Source: Methanobacteriota archaeon (GTDB taxonomy: Archaea; Thermoplasmatota; Poseidoniia; Poseidoniales; Poseidoniaceae). From it: DNA of 34,616 bases. The stretch is taken from assembly GCA_002722615.1 (NCBI GenBank), contig PBMQ01000020.1, forward strand, positions 26,738 to 61,353. The letters run 5' to 3'. Positions within the stretch are counted from its first letter, which is position 1. Every line of letters starts with the position of its first letter. This document shows, piece by piece, positions 25,864 through 34,616 of the stretch. The position numbers and the translations under genes were made by a program. The notes under the pieces were generated by a model, which saw nothing but the letters and a program-made list of their open reading frames with translations, was not told where the DNA came from and did no database searches.

Positions 25864-26170
25864 GTACCACAAGACCGAAGGTGGCCTTTGGCCTAACGAT
25901 GAAAAGTCGAAGCCGTCACATCCCGACATGAAAGGGCGTGTCGAGGTCAGCCCTGAGCAGGTAAAAGGCTTGATTGCCATGGCAAAAGAGGGAAAGACAC
26001 CCAAAATTCAGCTTGCCGCATGGAATCGCAAGGCCAAGGACACTGGTCAGGAATACCAGTATGTCACCGCTGAGGTGTTCTGGGATCCAGAGGCACAGGC
26101 GGCTCCACCGCCCCCGCCCAAGCCCCAGCCCATCGAGATTGAACTTCCAGAGGACGACATTCCGTTTTGA
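25856..26170 (+). CDS. small protein with SSB-like acidic C-terminal tail; candidate ssDNA-binding protein
   Basis: 104 aa; Pro-rich linker then ...IELPEDDIPF-COOH; next to the annealing protein gene. Confidence 0.6.
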   Translation: MSKYHKTEGGLWPNDEKSKPSHPDMKGRVEVSPEQVKGLIAMAKEGKTPKIQLAAWNRKAKDTGQEYQYVTAEVFWDPEAQAAPPPPPKPQPIEIELPEDDIPF

Positions 26171-26490
26171 TCAGGTCTAAAAAACTGCTGGATGCGGCGA
26201 AGGATCAGTCTTGCGTCAACTGCGGGGTCAGGGACGGCACCGTGGTTGCGGCACACTACACCGGCCTACGCGCACACCTGCTTGGCAAGGGTACAGGACA
26301 CAAGCCGCATGACTTGGTAATTGCTGACCTTTGCCACAAGTGCCACTACCAGTTCGATGTAGGCGGTGGTGGCGCAACCTTTGAGAAGAAGATCGACAGG
26401 TCAGAGCAATTCCTGTTCAACATAGTCAAAACATTGATACGCCGAATTGATCAGGGCGTCATCACAATAGAAGGAATGAAGGATGAGTAA
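26167..26490 (+). CDS. DUF1364/YbcO-like HNH-type nuclease
   Basis: CVNCG..DGTVVAAHY...GKGTGHKPHDLVIADLCHKCHYQFD; TTG start overlapping previous stop. Confidence 0.75.
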   Translation: MIRSKKLLDAAKDQSCVNCGVRDGTVVAAHYTGLRAHLLGKGTGHKPHDLVIADLCHKCHYQFDVGGGGATFEKKIDRSEQFLFNIVKTLIRRIDQGVITIEGMKDE

Positions 26491-26915
26491 TGGAGATACA
26501 TCTACCCCAAAACAGGGCAATCCAGAGAATGCGAGTGCTACAGTCTCTGTGTCAGGAGTTTCCGCAGGCGGCGCCACAAATAGTGGAGGTCAACCTTCAG
26601 TCGAGACATGGAGTTACTCTGGAGGTAAAGCCTCTGCGAACTCACCGATCAAGACCCCAAGAAAATTACTACAGAAAGTGGTGCAATGGTTTCGCAAAGT
26701 TCTGCGGATTGACCCCTGACGAAATGCACGAAGAGATTCTCTGCCAATGTTATGGCTCAGAGGAGATAGAAACGCGGTTTGGAGTAAAAAGAAGGCCGAT
26801 CAAACGAAGTGGCGATACCACCCGTGGCGACTACTCCGAGCTTATTGAAACGCTATGCAGGGTGGCGGCACAGATGGGATATGACGTGCCGCCCCCAGTG
26901 CAGGAGGAAGAATGA
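26490..26915 (+). CDS. hypothetical phage protein
   Basis: 141 aa; ENYYRKWCNGFAKFCGLTPDEMHEEILCQCYGSEE. Confidence 0.7.
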   Translation: MEIHLPQNRAIQRMRVLQSLCQEFPQAAPQIVEVNLQSRHGVTLEVKPLRTHRSRPQENYYRKWCNGFAKFCGLTPDEMHEEILCQCYGSEEIETRFGVKRRPIKRSGDTTRGDYSELIETLCRVAAQMGYDVPPPVQEEE

Positions 26916-27130
26916 CAAAGCTGACGCTTGAGTTAGAGGGCGAGGCCTACGCAGACGGGCTTGCTACTGCTGACAAGTTTCTGGCACTGATAACCGAGAG
27001 ACTCGACCGAATTGACAAGGTCACGGAAAACATCCTAGACATGACTAATATAAATGCCGATGCACTGGATGACATACGTGCCGCAATAAAGGATTTGGAG
27101 GAGGCAAAAGCCGCCTTGTCCGGTGACTGA
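26912..27130 (+). CDS. hypothetical coiled-coil-like protein
   Basis: 72 aa, ATGA overlap. Confidence 0.65.
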   Translation: MTKLTLELEGEAYADGLATADKFLALITERLDRIDKVTENILDMTNINADALDDIRAAIKDLEEAKAALSGD

Positions 27131-27575
27131 GATCAGGCTAACACTGGCAGAGATGCAGATCGCCGCCAATGTCGGAGTCCAGAGGCAGTTACAGAACCTC
27201 AAGAACGATGCCACACCTGCATACGGCGCTGGATCGTCTAACGACTGGCAACTGCATGTCGAGGGCGCACTTGGTGAGATGGCTCTGGCAAAGCACCTAG
27301 GTATTTATTGGGATGGGAAAGGCCAAATGAGGGCGCCGGATGTCGGTAACGTGGATGTGCGGACATCTAACAGGAACTCTGCTCGCTTGATCATCCACAA
27401 CTCAGATCCAGATGACAGGTTTTTTTTCCTGCTGATCGGAGGCAATGGAAGATATCGATGTGCTGGGGGGGTGTACGGCAGGGATGGTAAGCGAGATGAA
27501 TTTTGGACTGACCCAGCCGGAGGTCGCCCGGCGTACTTTGTTCCTCAAAACAAGTTAGGAGTAATAAATGGATGA
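27123..27575 (+). CDS. hypothetical protein, possible restriction-endonuclease-like fold
   Basis: 150 aa; EGALGEMALAKHLG...DVGNVDVRTSNRNSARLIIH is suggestive of E...D...(x)VDVRT. Confidence 0.6.
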   Translation: MTEIRLTLAEMQIAANVGVQRQLQNLKNDATPAYGAGSSNDWQLHVEGALGEMALAKHLGIYWDGKGQMRAPDVGNVDVRTSNRNSARLIIHNSDPDDRFFFLLIGGNGRYRCAGGVYGRDGKRDEFWTDPAGGRPAYFVPQNKLGVING

Positions 27576-27657
27576 TATTCCAGAGCATTACATCGCACTT
27601 TGGATAGTTTGCTTCATCAGCGTCTACACCATATTGGTGATAGCGCCAAAGTATTGA
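27568..27657 (+). CDS. tiny membrane protein (not in ORF track)
   Basis: Read directly: short hydrophobic ORF beginning MDDIPEHYIALWIVCFI and ending VIAPKY*, 29 codons, SD TTAGGAG. Confidence 0.5.
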   Translation: MDDIPEHYIALWIVCFISVYTILVIAPKY

Positions 27658-27693
27658 TACACTGAGTGTCCGTTTAACAAGTAGGAGTATGTA

Positions 27694-28056
27694 ATGTCAA
27701 AGTATTTCACAGCTATCATCGCCTTTTTCTTTTCTTCTTTGGCGGCGTCTCAAACCATAATTTACTACGAGGATGGCTCTGTTTACACCGTTAAGGAGAA
27801 CGAAAAGGTGTACGTCGAAACCTCTAGCAAGTTGTACACAAAACAAGGCTACAAAAATGGGAATGAGTATTTCATTCACAAGGTGCCTAACCAAAAAGTA
27901 GATTATGAAGAACAGCCTTACGATGGCGAAGATCTTGGCTCACCAGAGTGGTGTGAGGCTTACGCGCCATATCTTTATGTCAATGGATTTACCTTTGACG
28001 ATCAAGCCTATATCCGGTATTGCAACCAAGATGGCTCAGGTGATGGCGACGGTTAA
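27694..28056 (+). CDS. putative exported protein
   Basis: 120 aa; signal-peptide-like MSKYFTAIIAFFFSSLAASQ. Confidence 0.6.
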   Translation: MSKYFTAIIAFFFSSLAASQTIIYYEDGSVYTVKENEKVYVETSSKLYTKQGYKNGNEYFIHKVPNQKVDYEEQPYDGEDLGSPEWCEAYAPYLYVNGFTFDDQAYIRYCNQDGSGDGDG

Positions 28057-28502
28057 GCTATACGCCCCTCAGCCTTATGATGCTCTACGTTAATGAGGTG
28101 CTGATTAAGGATCTCCTCCTTTGACTGGCCGTGGTACGGCACAGCAAGAAGCTCATCCAGTAAAATTTCGTTGAGGCTTCTGGGCTGATATCCCTCTGTA
28201 TCGGGCGCTTCTGGCATAAACACCTCAGCCAGTATGCGTCCGAACTTACCCCGCCCATCTAGATGCGTTTTTAGTAGGACTTCTGAGCCCTCTGGAATCA
28301 TCTGGGACACATAGCTCTTTGCCAGATTGCCAAGCGCCTTCAGGTCTTCCGTCCCGCCACGAGTCTCTGCCGTGTCAATACCATACAGCCGCACAGACTG
28401 TGCCTTTAGCTGGATGTCAAAACCACAGTCGATATCAAGTATGACACTGTCTCCGTCAACACAACGCACCACTGTCGCTTTGTATGAATATGTTAACAGC
28501 AA
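28053..28502 (-). CDS. SNase-like (thermonuclease family) nuclease
   Basis: VVRCVDGDSVILDIDCGF...VRLYGIDTAETRG...GKFGRILAEVF. Confidence 0.85.
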   Translation of the reverse strand: MLLTYSYKATVVRCVDGDSVILDIDCGFDIQLKAQSVRLYGIDTAETRGGTEDLKALGNLAKSYVSQMIPEGSEVLLKTHLDGRGKFGRILAEVFMPEAPDTEGYQPRSLNEILLDELLAVPYHGQSKEEILNQHLINVEHHKAEGRIA

Positions 28503-31500
28503 TTACAACCCCCTTATCACGGACCTGTTAGCAAGACTTTCAAGTAGCGGGGTGACGCTCAGGATGTTGTTCTCGTACTCCCTTAGCGCGTCAAGCTGTT
28601 CCTTCTTCATCTCCGCATCTAGGTCAGAACGCATGATTGCGCGCCTCATTACCCTGATGTCATCAAGATCTTTCTTGATTGAGTAAACACCGTCCTTAAC
28701 CTCAGACAGGTTTCCTATCTTGGGTATCAAGGCGTCAAGCTCATCATGCCTGCCGTCTCTGATTAGGGCATTCATGCTATTGTAGTCCTGACGTATTTCG
28801 CTATAGAGGTCGTAGAACTGCTCTTTGAGGCCGCTCCCCTCCGGTGAGGTTAGGAAACGCTTGACCACAGGGTAGTCGTAAGTTGCAAGCGCGGACATCT
28901 CCGGCTGTTTGACGTTATAACCGATGGCGTCCAGACCTTCGCTGACTGTTGGGTCTCTGACTATTCTATCGATCCAGCTTGTAACAAAGACGCCAGTGCC
29001 TCCAGTATATCCCCTGATGATGTGGTCTATCTTCATGGGAGATATACCGCCACCGCCAAACGGGATAGTTGCTTTTTGAAGGAGCAACGAAAGCTCAGTG
29101 GTGGCATCTGTTCTCTGCATCTCTGGACGTTGACCCGTCATCCAAATAGGCACAATCGTCCTGCCCGTGTACACGTCATAATTAGTTATGGCTTCCAGCA
29201 CAGGCGTAAGCGCCTGAGGCACAGGGTTGAAGTTGAGCGTAGAAAGAATCGCCTGCTTGCCGCTCTCAAACGCCTGCTTCCCTGTCCTCTTATCTGATGT
29301 CGTGTCCAACACAACCTCAGGAATAGTCTTGAATATCAAGCCAACCTCAAATGGAATGGGTATGGCTATCGCTCCAACATCTTTAAGCCAAGGGACGGGG
29401 AACAGCCAGTTGTTGTCCCTTAGCTCCCTGCTTGCTTCCCTGTACTCGTCCTCGTCGCTGACCTGCGCCCAATACAGCGCAGTTGCAAAGCCCAGCAACG
29501 CACCTCGCATCGCAAAACCTATTATGGCCCTGTTCTGGGTTAGCTCTCTGTTCGCTGGGTTAACCCCAATTGCGCCACGATACAGAACATCTAAGCCCTG
29601 TATTCTTGCGTTGAGGAATGGCACGGCTGTCGCAATAGCCCTCATAACACCATTACTGCCGCGTCTGGAGAAGTTAAGTATCTCCATCGCCTGATAGTGC
29701 GCCTCAGCCTCGTTGCCCGTCCGAGAATACACATCGTTATAAACGGCCTGTCGGGTTGCCGCGTCCGATCTAGTTGTCTGGCGCCCGGCGAAACGCCACA
29801 TTGTCCTGATCATGTTAAGAGGAAGTCCCCGCCTTTTTCTGTTGGCTGACTCTTCCTCAAACAGCTTGCCGAGATCCTTTTGATCTATGTTGAAATCGTA
29901 GCCGCCAACAACGCCGGTTCTTTCCAGCCTGTTTACGTCAGCAAAGTATCCCTTGGTCGTATCTATCCACGGTAGGAACCTAGCGCCAGATGTAACAAAG
30001 GCGGACAAGCTATCCCTTAACAAGTTAGCAATCATAAATCCCGGGGTACGAGTGACCGTTTCCCTCAGCAACGAGGAGAATGGCCCGAAGTACATTCTGG
30101 ACAGGTTCTCCAGACCAGAACTTTCTATTGCACTCATCGACTCAAGGATAAGCGGGTCATGTATTTGGAAGTAGACGGGCTCTCCGCGAACCTTGAATCC
30201 GATAACAGCCGCATCATCCTTTCTGGAAGCAGGCACTTGGGTCGCAAGCTGTAGCTTCTGCATATCTCTCGCAATGCGTTGCTGGGCGACATTACGCATA
30301 CCGAGATCAATGGCAGACCCGACATTCTTGGTAATCGCCTCAATCAAAGGCACGTTGATCTTGTCTGTTTTGCCCTTGTACGCCTTAAATGCGCCCAGCT
30401 TTCGCAGATCGCCATACGCATTGGTAACGACCTTTCCGATCTCTGCTTTAGGGTCTAGGGCTCTGTAGTAGGGGATGTAGTCTGCGGCTAGACGCCAGTC
30501 TTCTGCTGTCTTCTCGTTGAGTACGCCCGTGTCCTGAAGGAATGTAATGACTTGGTTGTTGTATGCTTGCCAAGCACCGTACCATTCCTTAACGGGGTTG
30601 TTTCCGTTGGCGTCCGTGAACTGCTCTACATCCCTAAGCGCCTGCTGATAGTCCGCATCTGTGACAGGGGTGACCTTGCCGTCATCGTTTAGCCTTTTGC
30701 CCCGCATGGCAATCGCGTAAGCCTGAGCAAACTGTGTAAGGTCTCCGTATTGCTTTGTCCTTAACAAGTCAATGATATCGATCAGACCCCGGTACTGTTT
30801 GCCGTTGTGGGAGAAATCCACAACCTTCGTCAGTCCGTCTTTGTATTGGGGAACGCCGCTCTTAAACGCTTCAGCGGTGACACCCGCAGATCTATCAGCA
30901 AAAAGCACAGCCGCAATGGAACTGCTGTCCGCTAGATAGTCGTTAAAATACTTCTGGTTCAGCTTCTCCAGTCTGGCGTATCGGTTGAGGATCGCTTGGC
31001 GTGCTTTTGTAAACTTGTAGCTGAGAGGGCTGTTGTCCCCAGTCGCATCCATGTACTGTTGCATGGGGTCTACGCGATCTGGCCGGTCAGTTACAAGCCT
31101 GCCAATAAATGATTTGGTTTCTGGGCGGTATTCTGGGTCGCGTGATTCCAGTATCTCATCAGGGACAATCGCCGCCTCTGGGTTGCGCGCAATGTACTGC
31201 GCTTCTGGTGAGGCCTTGACGCTGTAGAGGGGCACGGTGGTGCCGGCTCTTTCCGCTTCTTGTTGGTTTTGTGCGACAACTTTTTCTATTTTAACCGGAT
31301 CTATGCTTCTGGCAGATGACCTGCTGTACATGATGTCGTCTTCGTAGCGCCTGCCTTCTGGCACAGACTCAGGGTCAAAGCGAGCGAACATCCCCTTGAT
31401 GTCCTCGCTGTTGAACATGGCAACAGCACTGTAGGGATCGCCCGGTCTTTCGATGTCGTAATAACCGACAAACCCAGCCTCTTTCATGTATGGCGCCAAG

Positions 31501-34500
31501 GGCTCAAGCTGAGTGAAATCTACGCCGTAAGGGTCTTCGACAATCATCCCGTACGCTTGAGGCGCAACCCTGTTGTGGAAGTCCTCAGCAAGACGTTCAG
31601 ACGCCTCCCGCAAAGACATCGCGCCCTCGTAGTAGAAGCGAGCAATATCATCCTGCTCAAAGCCTCTTAGCTTGGTCTTGTCTGGACCTAACTCTCTGCC
31701 CTTCTCAAGCTCGCTGGCAAAATAACTTTCAAGGTTAGATTTTAGCTCCGGCTGGTTGTTTAGCGTTCTGTTTATGGACTGGCTGACAGGGTTGCCTTCA
31801 TTCTGTATTGCCGACCTGACTTCAAACAACCCGCCTGCCTCGTTGTCCTCGCCGTATCTCAGGAATACCGGATACACCACAGGGTATTCAGGCTGGTAAG
31901 TCATCAGTTGAGGGGCAAAGTCGCTCGCAAACTTGGGGTTTTCTGTGAAATGCCCAGCAACCACACCCATACCCAGCTTGCCTTGGAAGCGGCGTATACC
32001 TTTGCCGCCGTCAACAAGAGGATCTGTGGCTGTGCCATGGTAATAAGGGATGTTTACCCTGAAGCGTTGATTTGCGGCTTCTGCTACGCGGCTTTCAAGC
32101 ACCTCATCAGGAGTGTCTGCCGCCCTTTTGCCGATATTCGGGTCAAGCTCTGGGTTGTCGGCTACCATCTGACCAACCTGCTCTTTGAGGTTGGCGGCTA
32201 TCGCGGTTATTTGCTCTTTGGTGGGGCGAGTACCAGTAACTAGCTGAAGGTCTTCGGTTGTGACTGCCCTTTCCTGAACCTCACCGAGGTTCTTCTCTGT
32301 CTGCATTAGAGTCCGAACAACATCGCGCTCTCTGCCCCCGACCTCCCCAGTCTGAATCCTGTCAACAAGTTGCTTGTAAGAGTCGATGTCGTTGTTTTGG
32401 GCGTAACCAACCATCCTCTTGAAGAAGTTGACGATACGCTTGATGAGAGTCTGTGGCTTGCCGCCAATCTTCTGCACGTTGCCGTTAATCAAGACGCCCT
32501 TTGTCATGGCATCCGACAGCATCTCCGCAATCGCCTCTTCCTGCTGGATGACAGCGTCCTGAGGGACTTCTTGGCCCGTCTCTGGGTCTTTCTTAGTCGC
32601 GTAGGTGCTGACCGCCCACTGAGCATATGTCTTATTCGTTCCGGGCTTGCCGTATTGACGGCTAAGTCTTTCGAGCAGGCTGAACTCTTTTGCTGTAAAC
32701 AGGTCCATAGCACGCAACGCATGAACAAGTTCGTGGTTCATAACCATTGCTGTCGCCTCTTCAAACGACATGCCTTGATCAACACGCTGTTTAACGCCGT
32801 CGAGGGCGATCTGAATGACTTTGGCTCCTGCCTGCGCGGACCCCATCGTGGTGATCTCGCCAGTCTGGGGCTTTTCGGGCGGCGTCACATAGACGTTCCC
32901 CGCGCTGTCCCTGCTGGCAATCCCGACCTGATCGACAATTTTCGCGGCGTAGTCACCGTCTATGCCCACACTCTTCAGGATGTCTTGCACTTGCTTGTTA
33001 ACAGCAGACTCAAGTTGCCTATCAACGGCCTTGGATTCGGCCTCTGGGTCAAACATGACAAGCTCTTTGCCTTTCTCAACGGGCTCCGTTCGCACGTCAG
33101 GCTGGGCTGGTTTTGCCACATCTGCGAAGTTAGGAATAAATATGGCGGCTTCTGGGCCAATCATTCTTGGTCGAGAAGGGACGGTGACGCCGGTCACAGG
33201 ATCGACTTGATCGACGCCTGTCCCGCGAGGTGTGGTGATCTGAGGGGCTTGCTCGATGGCTTGGAGGACGTAGTCCATCTCCGAGCGGGTAAGGTCGGTG
33301 AGAGGCTTGGATTCGGACACGGGGCGACCAACGATGGTCTGAACGACTCCGCTCCCTTCCTTGGAGTTTAGCCGATTGCCTATGCCCTTGCGGTTGAGGG
33401 CGGTGTCAATCCTTCTCTCCATCAAGTTAACGGCAGGGGCAGGTTCGGCTGTAGCGCGACGTGATGCGAGCCTAGGTTTGATTGGTTCTTCTGGGGTAAA
33501 CCTGCGGCCAGAGTCTCTGATTGACTGGTAAAAACGCTTCATCCTTCCCTTCATCAGGCCGTCAAACGCTTCTTGGCTTACCGTGCCCTCTGAGGTCATG
33601 CGGGCCAGCGCCTTGGTCCCAGCTTCTTCAATGGCGCGGGTTTTACGATTCTGCTTCTGCCTACGAATCTCATCATCCACAAGGGATTGCTCGATCAGCC
33701 CCTTCCCAGCGAGAGACTTGAGAACCCGTATGTCAGGATCTGGACCCCCCCCGCCCGTCTCCGCTATGTGCGCGTCGATAACGGCCTCAACCCTGAGGCC
33801 ATCACTTTCCTCACTGAGCCTAGCCTTAACCTCTTGCGCCTTTACAGGGTCTCTCATGGCGGGGCCAAACTGCCTGCCATTTTGGGAGACGATGTACATA
33901 CCGTCCTGCCCCTCAACCTCAAACATGGCGCCAGCGGGCACGGACTGCCGTCTCTGTATCTCAGCGACGATGTCTTCGGTGCCTAGCTCTGGGTCAATCG
34001 ACACGCTAGAGATGGGGTCTGGGGCAACAGAAGGTTCTCTGGCGGCGGCAAGCTCAGCGTCTTTGGTTGCGACTCTAGCGGCCTCTTGCTCTAGCTTTTC
34101 TGCTCTGGCCCTCTCTTCTTCGGCTATCTGGTCTTCTGTCGGCTCAGTTATCTCTTTGGGAGCCTCAACCTTGCGTGTTCTCCGGTTGCCGCCCATTGCC
34201 GCATTGATTGCAAAATCAAAGAATGCACCAGCACCACCGCCCAAGGTAAAGTCTTCTACCGCGCTATCCGCTATCTCCCTGTCGGGGTCATATATAGCAA
34301 GCGCCTTGAGATCCCTAGCAATGCCCTGTGCGGTTTCCTGAACGCCTTCCGCAACGCCCGATCTCAGCATTGACTCGATGCGGCGTAAAAACGGATTGCC
34401 TTCTGGGCTTTGGAAAAACCCCTTCGGAACTCCTCTTACAACCCGATCAAGGCCTAGCGGCTCCAGCAAAGCAAGGCCAATATCGCCGCCTTTATCTGCC

Positions 34501-34616
34501 AGTCTCTGGAAAGTCGTAAGGTCTTCTGGTCTCTCTTCGCCGCCTTCAGAAACAGACTGGCCTATGAAGGTGGCAAATCTGGCAAGGTTTCTTTCTCTCG
34601 CCCCCGGAATGGCAAG
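28503..34616 (-). CDS. giant polyvalent virion protein: HExxH metalloprotease-like, ART-like and LPD38-like regions; N-terminus beyond the window
   Basis: Frame stays open from the annotated TTG (34469) to the edge (...EERPEDLTTFQRLADKGGDIGLALLEPLG). MVMNHELVHALRAM; YYHGTATDPLVDGG...GVVAGHFTENPKFASDFA; PGFMIANLLRDSLSAFVTSG...FLNARIQGLDVLYRGAIG. Confidence 0.8.
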   Translation of the reverse strand, partial: LAIPGARERNLARFATFIGQSVSEGGEERPEDLTTFQRLADKGGDIGLALLEPLGLDRVVRGVPKGFFQSPEGNPFLRRIESMLRSGVAEGVQETAQGIARDLKALAIYDPDREIADSAVEDFTLGGGAGAFFDFAINAAMGGNRRTRKVEAPKEITEPTEDQIAEEERARAEKLEQEAARVATKDAELAAAREPSVAPDPISSVSIDPELGTEDIVAEIQRRQSVPAGAMFEVEGQDGMYIVSQNGRQFGPAMRDPVKAQEVKARLSEESDGLRVEAVIDAHIAETGGGGPDPDIRVLKSLAGKGLIEQSLVDDEIRRQKQNRKTRAIEEAGTKALARMTSEGTVSQEAFDGLMKGRMKRFYQSIRDSGRRFTPEEPIKPRLASRRATAEPAPAVNLMERRIDTALNRKGIGNRLNSKEGSGVVQTIVGRPVSESKPLTDLTRSEMDYVLQAIEQAPQITTPRGTGVDQVDPVTGVTVPSRPRMIGPEAAIFIPNFADVAKPAQPDVRTEPVEKGKELVMFDPEAESKAVDRQLESAVNKQVQDILKSVGIDGDYAAKIVDQVGIASRDSAGNVYVTPPEKPQTGEITTMGSAQAGAKVIQIALDGVKQRVDQGMSFEEATAMVMNHELVHALRAMDLFTAKEFSLLERLSRQYGKPGTNKTYAQWAVSTYATKKDPETGQEVPQDAVIQQEEAIAEMLSDAMTKGVLINGNVQKIGGKPQTLIKRIVNFFKRMVGYAQNNDIDSYKQLVDRIQTGEVGGRERDVVRTLMQTEKNLGEVQERAVTTEDLQLVTGTRPTKEQITAIAANLKEQVGQMVADNPELDPNIGKRAADTPDEVLESRVAEAANQRFRVNIPYYHGTATDPLVDGGKGIRRFQGKLGMGVVAGHFTENPKFASDFAPQLMTYQPEYPVVYPVFLRYGEDNEAGGLFEVRSAIQNEGNPVSQSINRTLNNQPELKSNLESYFASELEKGRELGPDKTKLRGFEQDDIARFYYEGAMSLREASERLAEDFHNRVAPQAYGMIVEDPYGVDFTQLEPLAPYMKEAGFVGYYDIERPGDPYSAVAMFNSEDIKGMFARFDPESVPEGRRYEDDIMYSRSSARSIDPVKIEKVVAQNQQEAERAGTTVPLYSVKASPEAQYIARNPEAAIVPDEILESRDPEYRPETKSFIGRLVTDRPDRVDPMQQYMDATGDNSPLSYKFTKARQAILNRYARLEKLNQKYFNDYLADSSSIAAVLFADRSAGVTAEAFKSGVPQYKDGLTKVVDFSHNGKQYRGLIDIIDLLRTKQYGDLTQFAQAYAIAMRGKRLNDDGKVTPVTDADYQQALRDVEQFTDANGNNPVKEWYGAWQAYNNQVITFLQDTGVLNEKTAEDWRLAADYIPYYRALDPKAEIGKVVTNAYGDLRKLGAFKAYKGKTDKINVPLIEAITKNVGSAIDLGMRNVAQQRIARDMQKLQLATQVPASRKDDAAVIGFKVRGEPVYFQIHDPLILESMSAIESSGLENLSRMYFGPFSSLLRETVTRTPGFMIANLLRDSLSAFVTSGARFLPWIDTTKGYFADVNRLERTGVVGGYDFNIDQKDLGKLFEEESANRKRRGLPLNMIRTMWRFAGRQTTRSDAATRQAVYNDVYSRTGNEAEAHYQAMEILNFSRRGSNGVMRAIATAVPFLNARIQGLDVLYRGAIGVNPANRELTQNRAIIGFAMRGALLGFATALYWAQVSDEDEYREASRELRDNNWLFPVPWLKDVGAIAIPIPFEVGLIFKTIPEVVLDTTSDKRTGKQAFESGKQAILSTLNFNPVPQALTPVLEAITNYDVYTGRTIVPIWMTGQRPEMQRTDATTELSLLLQKATIPFGGGGISPMKIDHIIRGYTGGTGVFVTSWIDRIVRDPTVSEGLDAIGYNVKQPEMSALATYDYPVVKRFLTSPEGSGLKEQFYDLYSEIRQDYNSMNALIRDGRHDELDALIPKIGNLSEVKDGVYSIKKDLDDIRVMRRAIMRSDLDAEMKKEQLDALREYENNILSVTPLLESLANRSVIRGL

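Noticed and set aside
26483-26719. 78-aa ORF (MSNGDTSTPKQGNPEN...)
   Set aside because: Overlaps the 141-aa ORF at 26490 almost entirely in another frame; the 141-aa product is the more protein-like one.
32370-33371. 333-aa + strand ORF
   Set aside because: Antisense to the giant polyvalent protein; no SD or recognisable domain.
33583-34341. 252-aa + strand Ser/Ala-rich ORF
   Set aside because: Antisense to the giant protein; low-complexity reading of the opposite strand.

Overview
The window looks like about 34.6 kb of a tailed (Caudoviricetes) phage or prophage genome, of the type seen in environmental/marine phages. Host and relatives cannot be determined from sequence alone. Layout: a leftward packaging/head block (~1-13.1 kb: TerS, DUF4214-type Gly-rich virion protein, HNH-like protein, TerL, Asp/Asn beta-hydroxylase, portal, GroES-like co-chaperonin, scaffold-like protein, gpT-like major capsid protein); a control region (~13.1-13.6 kb); a rightward cassette (~13.6-20.6 kb) with a MoxR-like AAA+ ATPase and a HExxH/VWA partner plus many small ORFs; a leftward primase-helicase/RusA block (20.7-23.7 kb); a rightward recombination block (23.8-28.06 kb: PD-(D/E)XK nuclease, DUF1071-like annealing protein, SSB-tail protein, YbcO-like nuclease); and a leftward SNase-like nuclease and giant polyvalent protein running off the right edge. 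No tRNA, rRNA, CRISPR, integrase, DNA polymerase or lysis gene was recognised. Most interesting non-coding signals: (i) a site one base from the classic parS palindrome (TGTTCCAtGTGGAACA, 609-624); (ii) a 15-bp CTAG-ended box family shared by two distant intergenic regions; (iii) a dispersed near-palindromic decamer TRACTTGTYA; (iv) a near-consensus sigma70-type promoter with a perfect dyad in its spacer (18218-18246); (v) recurrent GGGGGC-N3-GCCCCC hairpins. Most interesting coding signals: the MoxR/VWA cassette, the virion-operon hydroxylase, phage GroES, a membrane-anchored Myb/SANT-like protein, and a small protein with an SSB-type DDIPF tail.
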